Below, in pieces: positions 15,760-25,166 of a stretch of 46,595 bases of DNA. The notes beneath the pieces are model-generated. The model saw only the letters and a list, made by a program, of their open reading frames with translations. It ran no database searches and had not been told where the DNA came from. Source of the DNA: an uncultured Dechloromonas sp. (GTDB lineage: Bacteria > Pseudomonadota > Gammaproteobacteria > Burkholderiales > Rhodocyclaceae); NCBI RefSeq assembly GCF_945957265.1, contig NZ_CAMFKO010000034.1:1-46595 (forward strand), written 5' to 3'. The stretch's first letter is position 1; each line of letters opens with the position of its first letter. The position numbers and the translations under genes were made by a program.

Positions 15760-16266
15760 ATGTTTTCCTCGCATCTGTTCAGGGCACCCCTCGGGGTGCC
15801 CTTTTTTCTGGCGTTCGTCCTGTTGGCGCTGCCCTGCGCTCCGCTCGGGGCGGCGGAAGGCGTTGCCACGGTCGAGATCGCGGAAAGCGACTTCCAGTCC
15901 GCGCACGACGCGCTGGTCGAGGCGATCGAGGCGGAGGGCATGGTGGTTGGCGCTGTGCTCCCGTTCGGGGAAATGCTGGAACGCACCGGCAGGCAGGCGC
16001 GGGAGCATGAAGCGGGGCCGTACCGGCGTGCCGAGCTGGTCCAGTTCTGCAGCGCCGCCCTGGCGCACGCCATGGTTCGTGAGGATGCCGGCCAGATCGT
16101 CTTCTGTCCCCTGTCCATCGCGATCTACGTGCCGGCGGCGAATCCGTCGCGCGTCGTCATGGCCTATCGCACACCGGGCGACGGGTCGCCGGCCAAGAGG
16201 CAGGCGGGCGAACTGCTCGGCCGCCTGGTGGCCCAGGCGGCGCGGCTGGCCAAGTTGCGTTGGTGA
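15760..16266 (+). CDS. Secreted DUF302-like protein
   Basis: A 168-residue protein with an N-terminal signal peptide (hydrophobic core VPFFLAFVLLALPCAPLGA, cleavage near GAAEG). The domain resembles DUF302: FQSAHDALVEAIEAEGMVVGAVLPFGEML, then CSAALAHAMV, FCPLSIAIYVP, and RVVMAYRTPG. The role of DUF302 is unknown; many members are periplasmic and redox-linked. The ATG at 15760 is assumed, but an in-frame GTG at 15796 is possible. Oddly, the terminator hairpin of the porin gene falls between these two starts, inside the coding region. The gene ends 15 bases from the convergent fnr gene. Confidence 0.72.
   Translation: MFSSHLFRAPLGVPFFLAFVLLALPCAPLGAAEGVATVEIAESDFQSAHDALVEAIEAEGMVVGAVLPFGEMLERTGRQAREHEAGPYRRAELVQFCSAALAHAMVREDAGQIVFCPLSIAIYVPAANPSRVVMAYRTPGDGSPAKRQAGELLGRLVAQAARLAKLRW
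15781..15807 (+). terminator. Terminator hairpin within the 5' end of the DUF302 gene
   Basis: A perfect stem AGGGCACCCC/GGGGTGCCCT with a 2-base apical loop (4-base after fraying) is followed by six T residues. It is the only visible terminator for the porin gene, yet it sits in the signal-peptide coding part of the following gene. Read-through would be needed for that gene unless it has a promoter or start beyond the hairpin. Confidence 0.8.
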
Positions 16267-16281
16267 CGCCGGGCGGGCGAC

Positions 16282-17031
16282 TCAGCGCTGGTGGTTCATC
16301 AGGGCCTTGAGGCCGCTGACGTTCAGGATCCGGATGTGTTTCTGCTGGACCGCGATGTGGCCTTCTTCCTGGAACTTGGAGAAGGCGCGGGAAACCGTTT
16401 CCAGTTTCAGGCCGAGGTAGGAGCCGATTTCCTCGCGCGTCATGCGCAGGTAGAACTCGGCATGCGAAAAGCCGCGCGAAGTGAAGCGCTGCGACAGGTT
16501 GAGCAGGAAGGCGGCCAGCCGCTCCTCGGCGCGCATGGTGCCGAGCAGCATCATCACGCCATGGTCGCGGACGATCTCGCGGCTCATCACCTTGTGGAAG
16601 TGGTGCTGCAGCGTGTGGATTTCCCGCGACAGGCCTTCCAGGCGCGAAAAGGGAATGGCGCACACTTCGCTGTCTTCGAGCGCGATGGCGTTGCAGGTGT
16701 GATGTTCGGTGCTGATGCCGTCGAGGCCGAGCAGTTCGCCGGCCATCTGGAAGCCGGTCACCTGGTCGCGGCCGTCCTCGAGCAGCACGTCGGTCTTGAA
16801 GAAGCCGCTGCGGATGGCGTAGATGGCATCGAAGCCCTCGCCGGCGCGGTACAGATGGTCGCCGCGCTTGACGCGGCGGCGGGTCGATACCAGGTCATCG
16901 AGCCGCTCCAGCTCTTCAAGGCTGAGGCCGAGAGGCAGGCACAATTCGCGCAGGTTGCAGTTCGAACAGGCCGTCTTGATAACGGACAGGGAAACTTCCT
17001 GATTCAGCGGGCGTGTTTGGGGCATTGGCAA
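16282..17031 (-). CDS. fnr: FNR-type oxygen-responsive transcription factor
   Basis: A 249-residue Crp/FNR regulator. Cysteines 22, 25 and 31 (ACSNCNLRELC) and Cys113 (HHTCNAIAL) match the four ligands of the oxygen-labile [4Fe-4S] cluster in E. coli FNR. The cNMP-like sensory domain follows with GDHLYRAGEGFDAIYAIRSGFFKT. The C-terminal helix-turn-helix TREEIGSYLGLKLETVSRAFSKFQ contains the E-x2-SR recognition residues for TTGAT half sites. It is a cytoplasmic activator of anaerobic genes. It is divergent from hemN, with an FNR box between them, so it probably regulates hemN and perhaps itself. Confidence 0.96.
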   Translation of the reverse strand: MPMPQTRPLNQEVSLSVIKTACSNCNLRELCLPLGLSLEELERLDDLVSTRRRVKRGDHLYRAGEGFDAIYAIRSGFFKTDVLLEDGRDQVTGFQMAGELLGLDGISTEHHTCNAIALEDSEVCAIPFSRLEGLSREIHTLQHHFHKVMSREIVRDHGVMMLLGTMRAEERLAAFLLNLSQRFTSRGFSHAEFYLRMTREEIGSYLGLKLETVSRAFSKFQEEGHIAVQQKHIRILNVSGLKALMNHQR

Positions 17032-17042
17032 CCTGCGTTGGC

Positions 17043-17056
17043 TTGATCCATGTCAA
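17043..17056. promoter_or_regulatory. FNR box between fnr and hemN
   Basis: TTGATCCATGTCAA matches the FNR consensus TTGAT-N4-ATCAA with one change. It lies 55 bases before the hemN ATG and 12 bases upstream of the fnr start. This suits activation of hemN and repression of fnr under low oxygen. Confidence 0.75.
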
Positions 17057-17110
17057 CCGCGATATGATGCCCTCCGAACATAATCCGAGCAATACTTCGT
17101 GGCTTGTCTA

Positions 17111-18514
17111 ATGAATTTCGCAACTGAAAATCTCGTCTTCGATCCGCAGATCATTCGCCGTTTTGACGTCAACGGCCCTCGCTACACGTCCTATCCCACT
17201 GCTGACCGCTTCGTCGAAGCGTTCGATGCGGAGGCAGCCAAGCTGTGGCTGGGCAAGCGCAATATCGGCGGGATCAGCAGACCGCTCTCATTATACTTCC
17301 ACATCCCTTTCTGTAACACTATCTGCTACTACTGCGCCTGCAACAAGATCATCACCAAGGATCACGGGCGCAGCGCCAAGTACCTGAAATATCTGGCCAA
17401 GGAGCTGGACATGCAGGCGGCTGCGCTGGAAGGGCGCGACGGCGAGCACGAGGTGATCCAGCTGCACTGGGGTGGCGGCACGCCGACCTTCCTGTCGCAT
17501 TCCGAAATGCGCCAGCTGATGGGCGAGACGCGCAAGCATTTCAAGCTGCTCGACGGCGGCGAGTATTCCATCGAAGTCGACCCGCGCAAGGTCGATTACG
17601 AGACCGTCGCGCTGCTCGGCGAGCTCGGCTTCAACCGCATGAGCGTCGGCGTCCAGGATTTCGACGAAAAGGTCCAGGTTGCCGTCAATCGCGTGCAGAG
17701 CGAGGAAGAAACCGCGCTGGTCATCAACGCGGCGCGCGCCAACGGCTTCAAGTCGGTTTCCATCGACCTGATCTACGGCCTGCCGCACCAGACGGTGATG
17801 GGTTTCAACCGCACCCTCGAACGCGTGCTGGCCATGGACCCGGATCGCCTGTCGATCTACAACTATGCGCACATGCCGAGCCTGTTCAAGCCGCAGCGCC
17901 GGATCAACGACGGCGACCTGCCGAACGCCGACACCAAGATGCAGATCCTGGCCCTGGCCATCAAGAAGCTGACCGAGGCCGGCTACGTCTATATCGGCAT
18001 GGACCACTTCGCCAAGCCGGACGACGAACTGGCCGTCGCCCAGCGTCAGGGTCGCCTGCATCGCAACTTCCAGGGCTATTCGACCTACGCCGACTGCGAC
18101 ATGCTGTCTTTCGGCATCTCGTCGATCAGCAAGGTCGGGCCGAGCTACTACCAGAACGTCAAGACCGCCGACGAATACTACGACCGCATCGACGCCAACG
18201 TGCTGCCGGTGTTCCGCGGCATCGAGCTGACCGCCGACGACATCCTGCGCCGTTCGATCATCCAGGCCCTGATGTGCCATTTCGAGCTGTCCATCGAGAG
18301 CATCGAAAGCGCCCACCTGATCGACTTCCGCAAGTACTTCGCGGCCGAGCTGGAGGACATGAAGGAAATGGAGCGCGCCGGCCTGCTCAAGGTCGAACGC
18401 GACTGGATTTCCGTTCTGCCGCCGGGACGCATGCTGGTCCGCGTGATCTCCATGGTCTTCGACCGTTACCTGCGCGAAGGGCGGCAGCGGGCGAGTTATT
18501 CCAAGGTGATCTGA
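17111..18514 (+). CDS. hemN: Oxygen-independent coproporphyrinogen III dehydrogenase
   Basis: A 467-residue radical-SAM enzyme that makes protoporphyrinogen IX from coproporphyrinogen III without oxygen in heme synthesis. The cluster motif C68-x3-C72-x2-C75 followed by C77 (PFCNTICYYCACNK) is complete and matches E. coli HemN. HWGGGTPTFL is the SAM-binding glycine motif. The N-terminal RYTSYPTADRF trip-wire region is present, which marks true HemN rather than HemW. The ATG at 17111 is preferred to the GTG at 17099, though neither has a strong ribosome site. An FNR box lies upstream and a terminator follows. Confidence 0.96.
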   Translation: MNFATENLVFDPQIIRRFDVNGPRYTSYPTADRFVEAFDAEAAKLWLGKRNIGGISRPLSLYFHIPFCNTICYYCACNKIITKDHGRSAKYLKYLAKELDMQAAALEGRDGEHEVIQLHWGGGTPTFLSHSEMRQLMGETRKHFKLLDGGEYSIEVDPRKVDYETVALLGELGFNRMSVGVQDFDEKVQVAVNRVQSEEETALVINAARANGFKSVSIDLIYGLPHQTVMGFNRTLERVLAMDPDRLSIYNYAHMPSLFKPQRRINDGDLPNADTKMQILALAIKKLTEAGYVYIGMDHFAKPDDELAVAQRQGRLHRNFQGYSTYADCDMLSFGISSISKVGPSYYQNVKTADEYYDRIDANVLPVFRGIELTADDILRRSIIQALMCHFELSIESIESAHLIDFRKYFAAELEDMKEMERAGLLKVERDWISVLPPGRMLVRVISMVFDRYLREGRQRASYSKVI

Positions 18515-18531
18515 TCACCTTACGCGGTGCG

Positions 18532-18564
18532 AACGGGCAGGTTAAACTGCCCGTTTTGCTTTTG
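18532..18564 (+). terminator. Rho-independent terminator after hemN
   Basis: Stem AACGGGCAG/CTGCCCGTT with a 6-base loop is followed by a short T-rich stretch (TTTTGCTTTT). Confidence 0.8.
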
Positions 18565-18578
18565 ACGTCTGCCGCCTG

Positions 18579-19250
18579 ATGCCCGATACCGGTTTTCTCG
18601 CCCTGTTCCTCGTCGGCCTGCTCGGCGGCACGCACTGCGTCGGCATGTGCGGCGGCATCGTCGGGGCGATGTCCATGGGCGGCAAGGCCGGCTGGGGCAT
18701 GCACCTCGCCTACAACGGCGGCCGCATCCTGTCCTATACCGCGGCCGGCGCCATCGCCGGCGCGCTCGGCGCGGCCAGCATGGGGCTGGAGGGGCAGGTG
18801 CCGGCCCGCATGGCGCTCTATTTCATCGCCAACCTGATGCTGGTCGCCCTCGGGCTCTACCTGCTCGGCATCACCGGCGCGCTGGCCTTCACCGAGCGTG
18901 CCGGTCAGGCGCTGTGGCGCCGCCTGCAGCCGCTGACCCGGCGTTTCCTGCCGGTGCGCAGCATCGGCCAGGCCTTCCCCTTGGGGCTGCTCTGGGGCTG
19001 GCTGCCCTGCGGCCTGGTCTATAGCGCGCTGGCGACGGCGCTGGCTGCCGGTTCAGCCGGTCGCGGCGCGGCCGCGATGCTGGCTTTCGGGCTGGGCACC
19101 CTGCCCAATCTGCTGCTCGCCGGTCTGCTGCTGGCAAGGCTGAACGCATTCGTCCGGCGCCCGGCTGTGCGTACCATCTCCGGGCTGTTGGTGCTAGGCT
19201 TCGGGATATACGGATTCTTCGGCCTGATGCGCTTGTCGGGCTGGATTTGA
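18579..19250 (+). CDS. TauE/SafE-like (UreH-domain) integral membrane protein
   Basis: A 223-residue membrane protein with about six transmembrane helices. The first loop motif GLLGGTHCVGMCGGIVGAMS, with its HC-x3-C pattern, and the later GLLWGWLPCGLVYSAL are typical of the TauE/SafE-like family found beside cbb3-oxidase maturation and copper genes. A role in copper or heme-protein assembly is plausible from the cysteine motifs and from the copA and copZ genes downstream; sulfite or other export is also possible. It begins 64 bases after hemN and ends 13 bases before uspA, so it may head the uspA-copA run. Confidence 0.87.
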   Translation: MPDTGFLALFLVGLLGGTHCVGMCGGIVGAMSMGGKAGWGMHLAYNGGRILSYTAAGAIAGALGAASMGLEGQVPARMALYFIANLMLVALGLYLLGITGALAFTERAGQALWRRLQPLTRRFLPVRSIGQAFPLGLLWGWLPCGLVYSALATALAAGSAGRGAAAMLAFGLGTLPNLLLAGLLLARLNAFVRRPAVRTISGLLVLGFGIYGFFGLMRLSGWI

Positions 19251-19263
19251 GATAGGTCTTGCC

Positions 19264-19689
19264 ATGAAAATCTTGTTGCCGGCGGATGGTTCGCCCTGTT
19301 CGTTGCGTGCCGTCGACCAATTGATCGCGCACATCGCCTGCCTGCGCGAGGTGCCGGAAATTCACCTGCTGCACGTCCATCTGCCCATCCCCATCGGGCG
19401 CGTCCAGGCGTACATCGGCAAGGACACGCTGCACGCCTACTACCTGGAAGAGGGGCAGGAGCAGTTGCTGGCGGCGCAGCAGAAGCTCGACGCGGCCGGC
19501 CGTTTTCACACCACGCACATCCACGTCGGCCAGCCGCCCGAGGTCATCTGCAAGATGGCCGGCGAACTCGGCTGCGACCTGATCGTGATGGGCACCCACG
19601 GGCGCAATCCGCTGGCCGGGCTGGTCATGGGGTCGGTGGCGACGCGCGTGCTGCACCACGCGCCTTGCCCCGTGCTGCTGGTCAAATGA
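19264..19689 (+). CDS. Universal stress protein, UspA family
   Basis: A 141-residue single-domain UspA protein. It starts [20 protein letters not shown] and ends with the nucleotide-binding motif [32 protein letters not shown] (G-x2-G-x9-G-S/T), so it is of the ATP-binding type. Such proteins help cells under stress or energy limitation. Its position just before copA, with an ATGA overlap, suggests co-translation with the copper ATPase. Similar Usp genes occur in anaerobic regulons, but no FNR site is visible immediately upstream. Confidence 0.94.
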   Translation: MKILLPADGSPCSLRAVDQLIAHIACLREVPEIHLLHVHLPIPIGRVQAYIGKDTLHAYYLEEGQEQLLAAQQKLDAAGRFHTTHIHVGQPPEVICKMAGELGCDLIVMGTHGRNPLAGLVMGSVATRVLHHAPCPVLLVK

Positions 19690-21884
19690 GCGATACGGCG
19701 TCGGGACGGGTCGTCGAGTTTTCCATCGGCGGCATGACTTGCGCCGCCTGCTCGGCCCGGCTGGAGAAGGTGCTGAATCGCCAGTCCGGCATGCAGGCCA
19801 CGGTCAATCTGGCCGCCGAGCGGGCGCGGGTGCGGCTTTCGGGCGCGGCCGACGAGGCGGCGGTGGTCGCCGCGGTGGCCAAGGCCGGCTTCATGGCGCA
19901 GGTCGTCGATGCGCAGACCCGCGGGCGGGAAAAGGCCGAAAAGCTGCGTACCTATCGGCGGGAAATCCGACGCTTCTGGATTGCCGTGCTGCTGACCCTG
20001 CCGCTGGTCGGGCAGATGCTTTTCATGTTCGGCGAACATGGCCACGACAACGAATTGCCCCGCTGGCTGCAGCTGGCGCTGGCGACCCCGGTGCAGTTCT
20101 GGATCGGCTGGCGCTTCTACGAGGGCGCCTACAAGGCGCTGCGCGGCGGCGGCGCGAACATGGATGTGCTGGTCGCGCTGGGCACCAGCATGGCCTGGGG
20201 CTTTTCGGCCGTGGTGACGGTTTTCGCCTTGCCGCAGCACGTCTATTTCGAGGGCGGGGCGGCGGTCATCACCCTGGTCCTGCTCGGCAAGCTGCTCGAA
20301 GCGCGGGCCAAGGCGCGGACCTCCGAGGCCATCGAGTCCCTGATCCTGCTGCAGCCGAAGAGCGCGCGGGTCGAGCGCGACGGGCAGTGGGTCGACATGC
20401 CCGTCGATGCCCTGATGCCGGGCGACATTTTCCTGGTCCGGCCCGGCGAGAGCGTTCCGGTCGATGGCGAGGTGGTCGACGGGGAGTCCAGCGTCGACGA
20501 AGCCATGCTCACCGGCGAGAGCATGCCGGTCGGCAAGCGTGCCGGCGACCCGGTCTTCGCGGCCACCGCGAACGGGCAGGGCGCCTTGCGCTGCCGGGCG
20601 ACCGGGGTTGGGGAGCATACCCTGCTCGCCGGCATCATCCGGCTGGTCGGCGAGGCGCAGGGTTCCAAGGCGCCGGTCCAGCGGCTGGCCGACCGGATTT
20701 CGGCCATTTTCGTGCCCGTCGTCTGCGCCATTGCGCTGGCCACCTTTGTCGGCTGGTGGCTGTATTCCGGCGAGTTCGCCGAAGGGCTGGTCAATGCGGT
20801 CGCCGTCCTGGTCATCGCCTGTCCCTGCGCCCTGGGCCTGGCGACGCCGACGGCGATCATGGTCGGCACCGGGCAGGGGGCACGGGCCGGCATCCTGGTC
20901 AAGAACGTCGAGGCGCTGGAGCGGGCCGAAAAAATGAAGGTGCTGGCCGTGGACAAGACGGGAACGCTGACCTGCGGCTTGCCTCAGGTGACGGACAGCG
21001 AGTCGCGCGGCCTGCCGGCCGCCGAGGCGCTGCGCCTGGCCGCGGCGCTGGAACAGAACTCCGAGCACCCCCTGGCGCGCGCCATCGTTGCTGCCGCAGC
21101 CGGCGAAGCCCTTGCACCGGTGACCGGCTTCAGGGCCTGCGCCGGCATGGGGGTGGAGGCTGTCGTGGCGGGGCGCTCGTTGCGCCTGGGGTCTCCGGAA
21201 TGGCTGGGGCTTGGGGACGACGGCGTCGTCCGCGGCTGGCAGCAGCAGGGAAAGACGGTCGTCGTGCTGGCCGAAGGTGCCGAAACGCTGGCCGTCTTCG
21301 CGGTGGCCGACGCCTTGCGCCCGACCTCGCGGGCGGCGGTCGAGCGCTTGCGGCGACGGGGTGTCCGCGTCGTCATGCTCACCGGCGACAACCCGAGAAC
21401 GGCGGCGGCCATTGCGGCGCAGGCCGGCATCGACGAGTTCAGGGCCGGCATCCTGCCCGGCGACAAGGCAAGCGCCGTGGCCGAGCTGAAGGCCGGGGGC
21501 AATCTGGTCGGCATGGTCGGCGACGGCATCAACGATGCGCCGGCGCTGGCCGCCGCCGATGTCAGCTTCGCCATGGGGGCCGGTTCGGATGCGGCCATCG
21601 AGGCGGCGGACCTGACCTTGATCCGTAGCGACCTGCTCGGGGTGGACGACGCGATTTCCCTGTCGGCTACTACTTTAGGCAAGATCCGGCAAAATCTTTT
21701 CTTCGCTTTCATTTACAATGTGCTCGGAATTCCGCTTGCTGCCTTGGGTTTGCTCAATCCGGTCGTCGCAGGCGCCGCCATGGCGATGAGTTCGGTTTCG
21801 GTGGTTTCGAATTCCTTGCTGCTCAAGCGTTGGCGGCCGCGGAACCCAATGGAGCGGTCGGGGGAGCTCGATGGTCGGCACTGA
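19686..21884 (+). CDS. copA: Copper-exporting P1B-type ATPase
   Basis: A 732-residue heavy-metal ATPase. One N-terminal HMA domain carries CAAC at 19-22 ([16 protein letters not shown]). The transmembrane metal site is CPC at 379-381 ([15 protein letters not shown]), the Cu(I) signature. The phosphorylated aspartate is Asp423 in DKTGT, with SEHPLARAI and [12 protein letters not shown] completing the ATP-binding parts. It exports Cu(I) from the cytoplasm, either for detoxification or for loading periplasmic cuproenzymes such as cbb3 oxidase. The start overlaps the uspA stop as ATGA, and the end overlaps the GGDEF-EAL gene by 14 bases. Confidence 0.95.
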   Translation: MSDTASGRVVEFSIGGMTCAACSARLEKVLNRQSGMQATVNLAAERARVRLSGAADEAAVVAAVAKAGFMAQVVDAQTRGREKAEKLRTYRREIRRFWIAVLLTLPLVGQMLFMFGEHGHDNELPRWLQLALATPVQFWIGWRFYEGAYKALRGGGANMDVLVALGTSMAWGFSAVVTVFALPQHVYFEGGAAVITLVLLGKLLEARAKARTSEAIESLILLQPKSARVERDGQWVDMPVDALMPGDIFLVRPGESVPVDGEVVDGESSVDEAMLTGESMPVGKRAGDPVFAATANGQGALRCRATGVGEHTLLAGIIRLVGEAQGSKAPVQRLADRISAIFVPVVCAIALATFVGWWLYSGEFAEGLVNAVAVLVIACPCALGLATPTAIMVGTGQGARAGILVKNVEALERAEKMKVLAVDKTGTLTCGLPQVTDSESRGLPAAEALRLAAALEQNSEHPLARAIVAAAAGEALAPVTGFRACAGMGVEAVVAGRSLRLGSPEWLGLGDDGVVRGWQQQGKTVVVLAEGAETLAVFAVADALRPTSRAAVERLRRRGVRVVMLTGDNPRTAAAIAAQAGIDEFRAGILPGDKASAVAELKAGGNLVGMVGDGINDAPALAAADVSFAMGAGSDAAIEAADLTLIRSDLLGVDDAISLSATTLGKIRQNLFFAFIYNVLGIPLAALGLLNPVVAGAAMAMSSVSVVSNSLLLKRWRPRNPMERSGELDGRH

Positions 21885-23628
21885 CGATCACGTGCTTTAC
21901 AGCAAAGCGGGTGTCGATAGTGGCAGGGAATTGGCAGATAGCACCGTGACGATGAGCGAGCAGGAAACAATGTTCCGAGATGCGATGGAGGCGGCCCAGG
22001 TGGGCATCTTCATCCTTCAGGATCAGTGTTTCAAGTTCGTCAATCCCTTTCTGGCCGGCTTGCTGGGCTATTCCGTCGAGGAACTGGTTGGCGCGATGGG
22101 GCCGCTTGACGTGGTCGCGCCCGAATACCAGGGGCTGGTTTACGAGCAGATGTCCTTGCGCGCGTCGGGCGTCGCCGGGCATGCCTATGAGCTGACCATC
22201 GTCCGCAAGGATGGCTCGACATTCCCCGCCACGGTCCAAGGCTCGCCCGCGGTGATTGGCGGTCGCCAGGCTTCGGTCGGAACGATCGTCGACATTTCGA
22301 CGCAAAAGTCCGCCGAACAGCGTATCCGCGAACTGGCCGATTACGATGTCCTGACTGGCCTGCCCAATCGCCGGCTGCTGCGCGAGCGCTTCACCCAGCT
22401 GCAGGCCGCGGCGGAGCGCGACAAGGCCGAGCTGGCGCTGATCTTCCTCGATCTCGATCATTTCAAGCGGGTGAACGATTCGCTGGGGCACAGCGTCGGC
22501 GACGAGCTGCTGTGCGAGGTGGCGCGCCGCCTGGGCAGCGTGGTTCGCCGTGTCGATACCCTGGCCCGCCTGGGCGGCGACGAGTTCATCTTTGCCATGC
22601 CCGGCTTCCATACCGCGGCGGCGGCCGATGTCGCGCGACGGCTGATCGATGTCTTCGCCCGTCCTTTCGAAGTGGCCGGGCATGAGCTGACCGTCACGCC
22701 GTCGCTGGGTATCAGCATCTACCCGCACGATGGCGAGGACCTGGAAACCCTGCTGCGCAACGCCGATACGGCGATGTACCGGGCCAAGGAAATCGGGCGC
22801 AACGCGTTCCAGTTCTACGCCAGCGAGATGAACTCTTCGTCGCTGGATCGCCTGCTGATGGAGAGCAATCTGCGTCGCGCGCTGGCCCAGCGGGAGTTCG
22901 TCCTGCATTACCAGCCGCTGGTCAATCTCGAGAGCGGCCTGATCATCGGCGTCGAGGCGCTGATTCGCTGGCTGCATCCCGAACTGGGGGCCATCCTGCC
23001 GGATCGCTTCATCCACGTTGCCGAGGAGTCCGGCCTGATCAACCCGATCGGCGACTGGGTGCTCTGCGAAGCCTGCCGTCAGGCCCAGGCCTGGCGCGAC
23101 GAGGGGCTGCCGCCGATCAGCATGGCGGTCAACGTGGCGCCCGTGCAGTTCCGGCAATCCGGCTTCATCGAGGTGGTTGCCGGCGCCCTGGCCACCTCCG
23201 GGCTGGAGGCGGGCCGGCTGGAACTCGAATTGACCGAGCGCACCGTCATGCACGATGCCGATGCCACCATGGGAACCCTGTCGGCGCTGCATCGCATGGG
23301 GGTCGAACTGTCGCTCGACGACTTCGGTACCGGCTATTCGTCGCTGGCCTATCTGAAGCGCTTTCCGGTCGGCAAGCTGAAGATCGACCGCTCCTTCGTC
23401 AATGACCTGGAAACCGATCCGGACGACTGGGCTATCGCCTCGACCATCGTCAGCATGGGGCGCAGCCTGCGCATGACGGTGCTGGCGGAAGGCGTCGAAA
23501 AACCCGAGCAACTGGCGTTATTGCGTAAAATGGGATGCGACATGGCGCAGGGTTACCATTTCAGCCGTCCGGTTTCGGCCGAGGGAATGGCCGACATGCT
23601 GCGTCGCCAACCTTTCATCCGCGAGTAA
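21871..23628 (+). CDS. PAS-GGDEF-EAL cyclic-di-GMP protein
   Basis: A 585-residue cytoplasmic protein. A PAS domain covers about 28-145 ([18 protein letters not shown]), a GGDEF domain about 155-315, and an EAL domain about 330-580. The diguanylate cyclase motif LGGDEF near residue 235 is intact, as are EALIRW near 360 and the DDFGTGYSS metal loop of the phosphodiesterase. Both activities are therefore possible, and the PAS domain may choose between them. A strong GGGGGAG precedes the ATG, which lies inside copA. The gene is translationally tied to copper export and is followed by copZ, an unusual place for a c-di-GMP enzyme. Confidence 0.95.
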   Translation: MVGTDDHVLYSKAGVDSGRELADSTVTMSEQETMFRDAMEAAQVGIFILQDQCFKFVNPFLAGLLGYSVEELVGAMGPLDVVAPEYQGLVYEQMSLRASGVAGHAYELTIVRKDGSTFPATVQGSPAVIGGRQASVGTIVDISTQKSAEQRIRELADYDVLTGLPNRRLLRERFTQLQAAAERDKAELALIFLDLDHFKRVNDSLGHSVGDELLCEVARRLGSVVRRVDTLARLGGDEFIFAMPGFHTAAAADVARRLIDVFARPFEVAGHELTVTPSLGISIYPHDGEDLETLLRNADTAMYRAKEIGRNAFQFYASEMNSSSLDRLLMESNLRRALAQREFVLHYQPLVNLESGLIIGVEALIRWLHPELGAILPDRFIHVAEESGLINPIGDWVLCEACRQAQAWRDEGLPPISMAVNVAPVQFRQSGFIEVVAGALATSGLEAGRLELELTERTVMHDADATMGTLSALHRMGVELSLDDFGTGYSSLAYLKRFPVGKLKIDRSFVNDLETDPDDWAIASTIVSMGRSLRMTVLAEGVEKPEQLALLRKMGCDMAQGYHFSRPVSAEGMADMLRRQPFIRE

Positions 23629-23635
23629 TCTGAAC

Positions 23636-23842
23636 ATGGAAAATACGGTCATCAGGATCGGTGGCATGAGTTGCCAGGGCTGCGTCCGGAATATCGACGG
23701 CGTGCTGGCCGCGCTGCCCGGCGTGGTTTCGGCCGATGTTTCGCTGGAGTCGGCCGAGGCCAGGGTGGCCTTCGATCCGCAGCTCGTTTCGCGGGCCGCG
23801 CTGGTGGATGCCATCGAAGATGCCGGCTTCGACGCCGAATAA
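23636..23842 (+). CDS. copZ: CopZ-type heavy-metal chaperone
   Basis: A 68-residue single HMA domain with the metal-binding CxxC at 13-16 (GGMSCQGCVRNIDGVL) and the usual ending EDAGFDAE. CopZ proteins bind Cu(I) in the cytoplasm and deliver it to CopA, encoded two genes upstream. It begins eight bases after the GGDEF-EAL stop. Mercury or zinc binding is possible from the domain alone, but the partner ATPase has a CPC motif, which favours copper. Confidence 0.93.
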   Translation: MENTVIRIGGMSCQGCVRNIDGVLAALPGVVSADVSLESAEARVAFDPQLVSRAALVDAIEDAGFDAE

Positions 23843-23885
23843 GCGCTTTAACCAACAATAACCTGCTTTACCCGAGAGAACAGCC

Positions 23886-24932
23886 GTGCCGGATGAAACC
23901 GTCAGATTGACCCAGCTTTCCCATGGTGGAGGTTGCGGTTGCAAGATCGCCCCCGCCGTTTTGCAGAAGATCCTTGGCGAAATGACGCCCGGCATCGTGC
24001 CGCCCCAGCTGCTGGTCGGCACCGAAACCAGCGACGACGCGGCGGTCTATCAGATCAATGCGCAGCAGGCCATCGTCGCGACGACCGACTTCTTCATGCC
24101 CATCGTCGACGACCCGCGCGATTTCGGGCGCATTGCCGCGACCAACGCCATCTCCGACGTCTACGCCATGGGCGGTACGCCGCTGTTCGCGCTGGCCCTG
24201 GTCGGCATGCCGGTCAACGTGCTGCCCCTGGAAACCATCGGCAAGATCCTGCAGGGTGGCGAAGATGTCTGCCGGGCGGCCGGCATCCCCATCGCCGGCG
24301 GGCACACCATCGACTCCGTCGAGCCCATTTACGGGCTGGTCGCCATCGGCCTCGTCAATCCGGCGCATCTCAAGCGCAATTCGGGGGCGCGGGCCGGGGA
24401 CAAGCTGATCCTGGGCAAGCAGCTCGGGGTCGGCATCTACAGCGCGGCGCTCAAGAAGGACCAGCTGCGTGCCAGCGACTATGACACCATGGTCGCGACC
24501 ACCACCCAGCTCAATACCCCGGGGCCGGTTCTCGCCTGCCTGGACGGGGTGCATGCGGTGACCGACGTCACCGGCTTCGGCCTCGCCGGCCACCTGCTCG
24601 AAGTGTGCAAGGGCAGCGGCCTGCGGGCCAGGGTCAATTATGCCGACCTGCCGCTCTTGCCGCGGGCGCGGGAATTCGTGCAGGCCGGCCTGATGACGGG
24701 CGCCTCGGGGCGCAACTGGGCGAGCTACGGCGACCGGGTGCGCCTGGCGGCCGATCTCGAGGCACCGGCGCAGACCTTGCTGACCGATCCCCAGACCTCG
24801 GGCGGCTTGCTGGTCTCCTGCGCGCCGGATACGGTGACGGAAGTGCTGTCGATCTTCCTGCAGCATGGTTTTTCGCATGTCTCGGTGATCGGCGGGATGG
24901 ATGACGGCGAACCCGGTGTCGACATCGTCTGA
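23886..24932 (+). CDS. selD: Selenide, water dikinase
   Basis: A 348-residue enzyme that makes selenophosphate from selenide and ATP for selenocysteine or selenouridine. The active-site segment HGGGCGCK places Cys17, Cys19 and Lys20 at the E. coli positions. The residue that is Sec in some species is cysteine here, encoded by TGC, so no recoding is needed. SDDAAVYQI, ATTDFFMP and the glycine-rich AGGHTIDS follow. The start is GTG at 23886 behind a GAGAG ribosome site. It is 43 bases from copZ and probably in the same transcript. No selA, selB or selU is in the window. Confidence 0.96.
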   Translation: MPDETVRLTQLSHGGGCGCKIAPAVLQKILGEMTPGIVPPQLLVGTETSDDAAVYQINAQQAIVATTDFFMPIVDDPRDFGRIAATNAISDVYAMGGTPLFALALVGMPVNVLPLETIGKILQGGEDVCRAAGIPIAGGHTIDSVEPIYGLVAIGLVNPAHLKRNSGARAGDKLILGKQLGVGIYSAALKKDQLRASDYDTMVATTTQLNTPGPVLACLDGVHAVTDVTGFGLAGHLLEVCKGSGLRARVNYADLPLLPRAREFVQAGLMTGASGRNWASYGDRVRLAADLEAPAQTLLTDPQTSGGLLVSCAPDTVTEVLSIFLQHGFSHVSVIGGMDDGEPGVDIV

Positions 24933-24973
24933 GACGCCTTTCTTAGGCAAATAAACAACACTTCTTGCATGTC

Positions 24974-25003
24974 GGCCAGGGTAGACCCCTGGCCGTGTTG
25001 TTT
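24974..25003 (+). terminator. Probable terminator after selD
   Basis: Stem GGCCAGGG/CCCTGGCC with a 5-base loop is followed by the T-rich but imperfect GTGTTGTTTC. It lies 41 bases after the selD stop. Confidence 0.6.
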
Positions 25004-25013
25004 CTGTGTTGCA

Positions 25014-25032
25014 AATGCGATATATTCGCATT
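25014..25032. promoter_or_regulatory. Fur box upstream of the siderophore receptor
   Basis: AATGCGATATATTCGCATT is a perfect 7-5-7 palindrome. It has the length and outline of the 19-bp Fur site AATGAGAATNATTCTCATT and differs mainly by C for A and G for T in each arm. It sits about 135 bases before the receptor start. Confidence 0.65.
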
Positions 25033-25166
25033 ATCGTTATTGATCGTATTCTGCTGTTTCGAGGGGGATTTTCTCGCGGCCGATACGTAAACGACCCCAA
25101 CGTCCGGCAAGCCAGCCTTTATGCCAGCCAGCCAAAAAATTGACTGACTACAAAAAAGGTCTGCAC

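Noticed and set aside
23886..24932. Possibility that SelD is itself a selenoprotein
   Set aside because: The active-site residue is encoded by TGC (Cys17) and there is no in-frame TGA.
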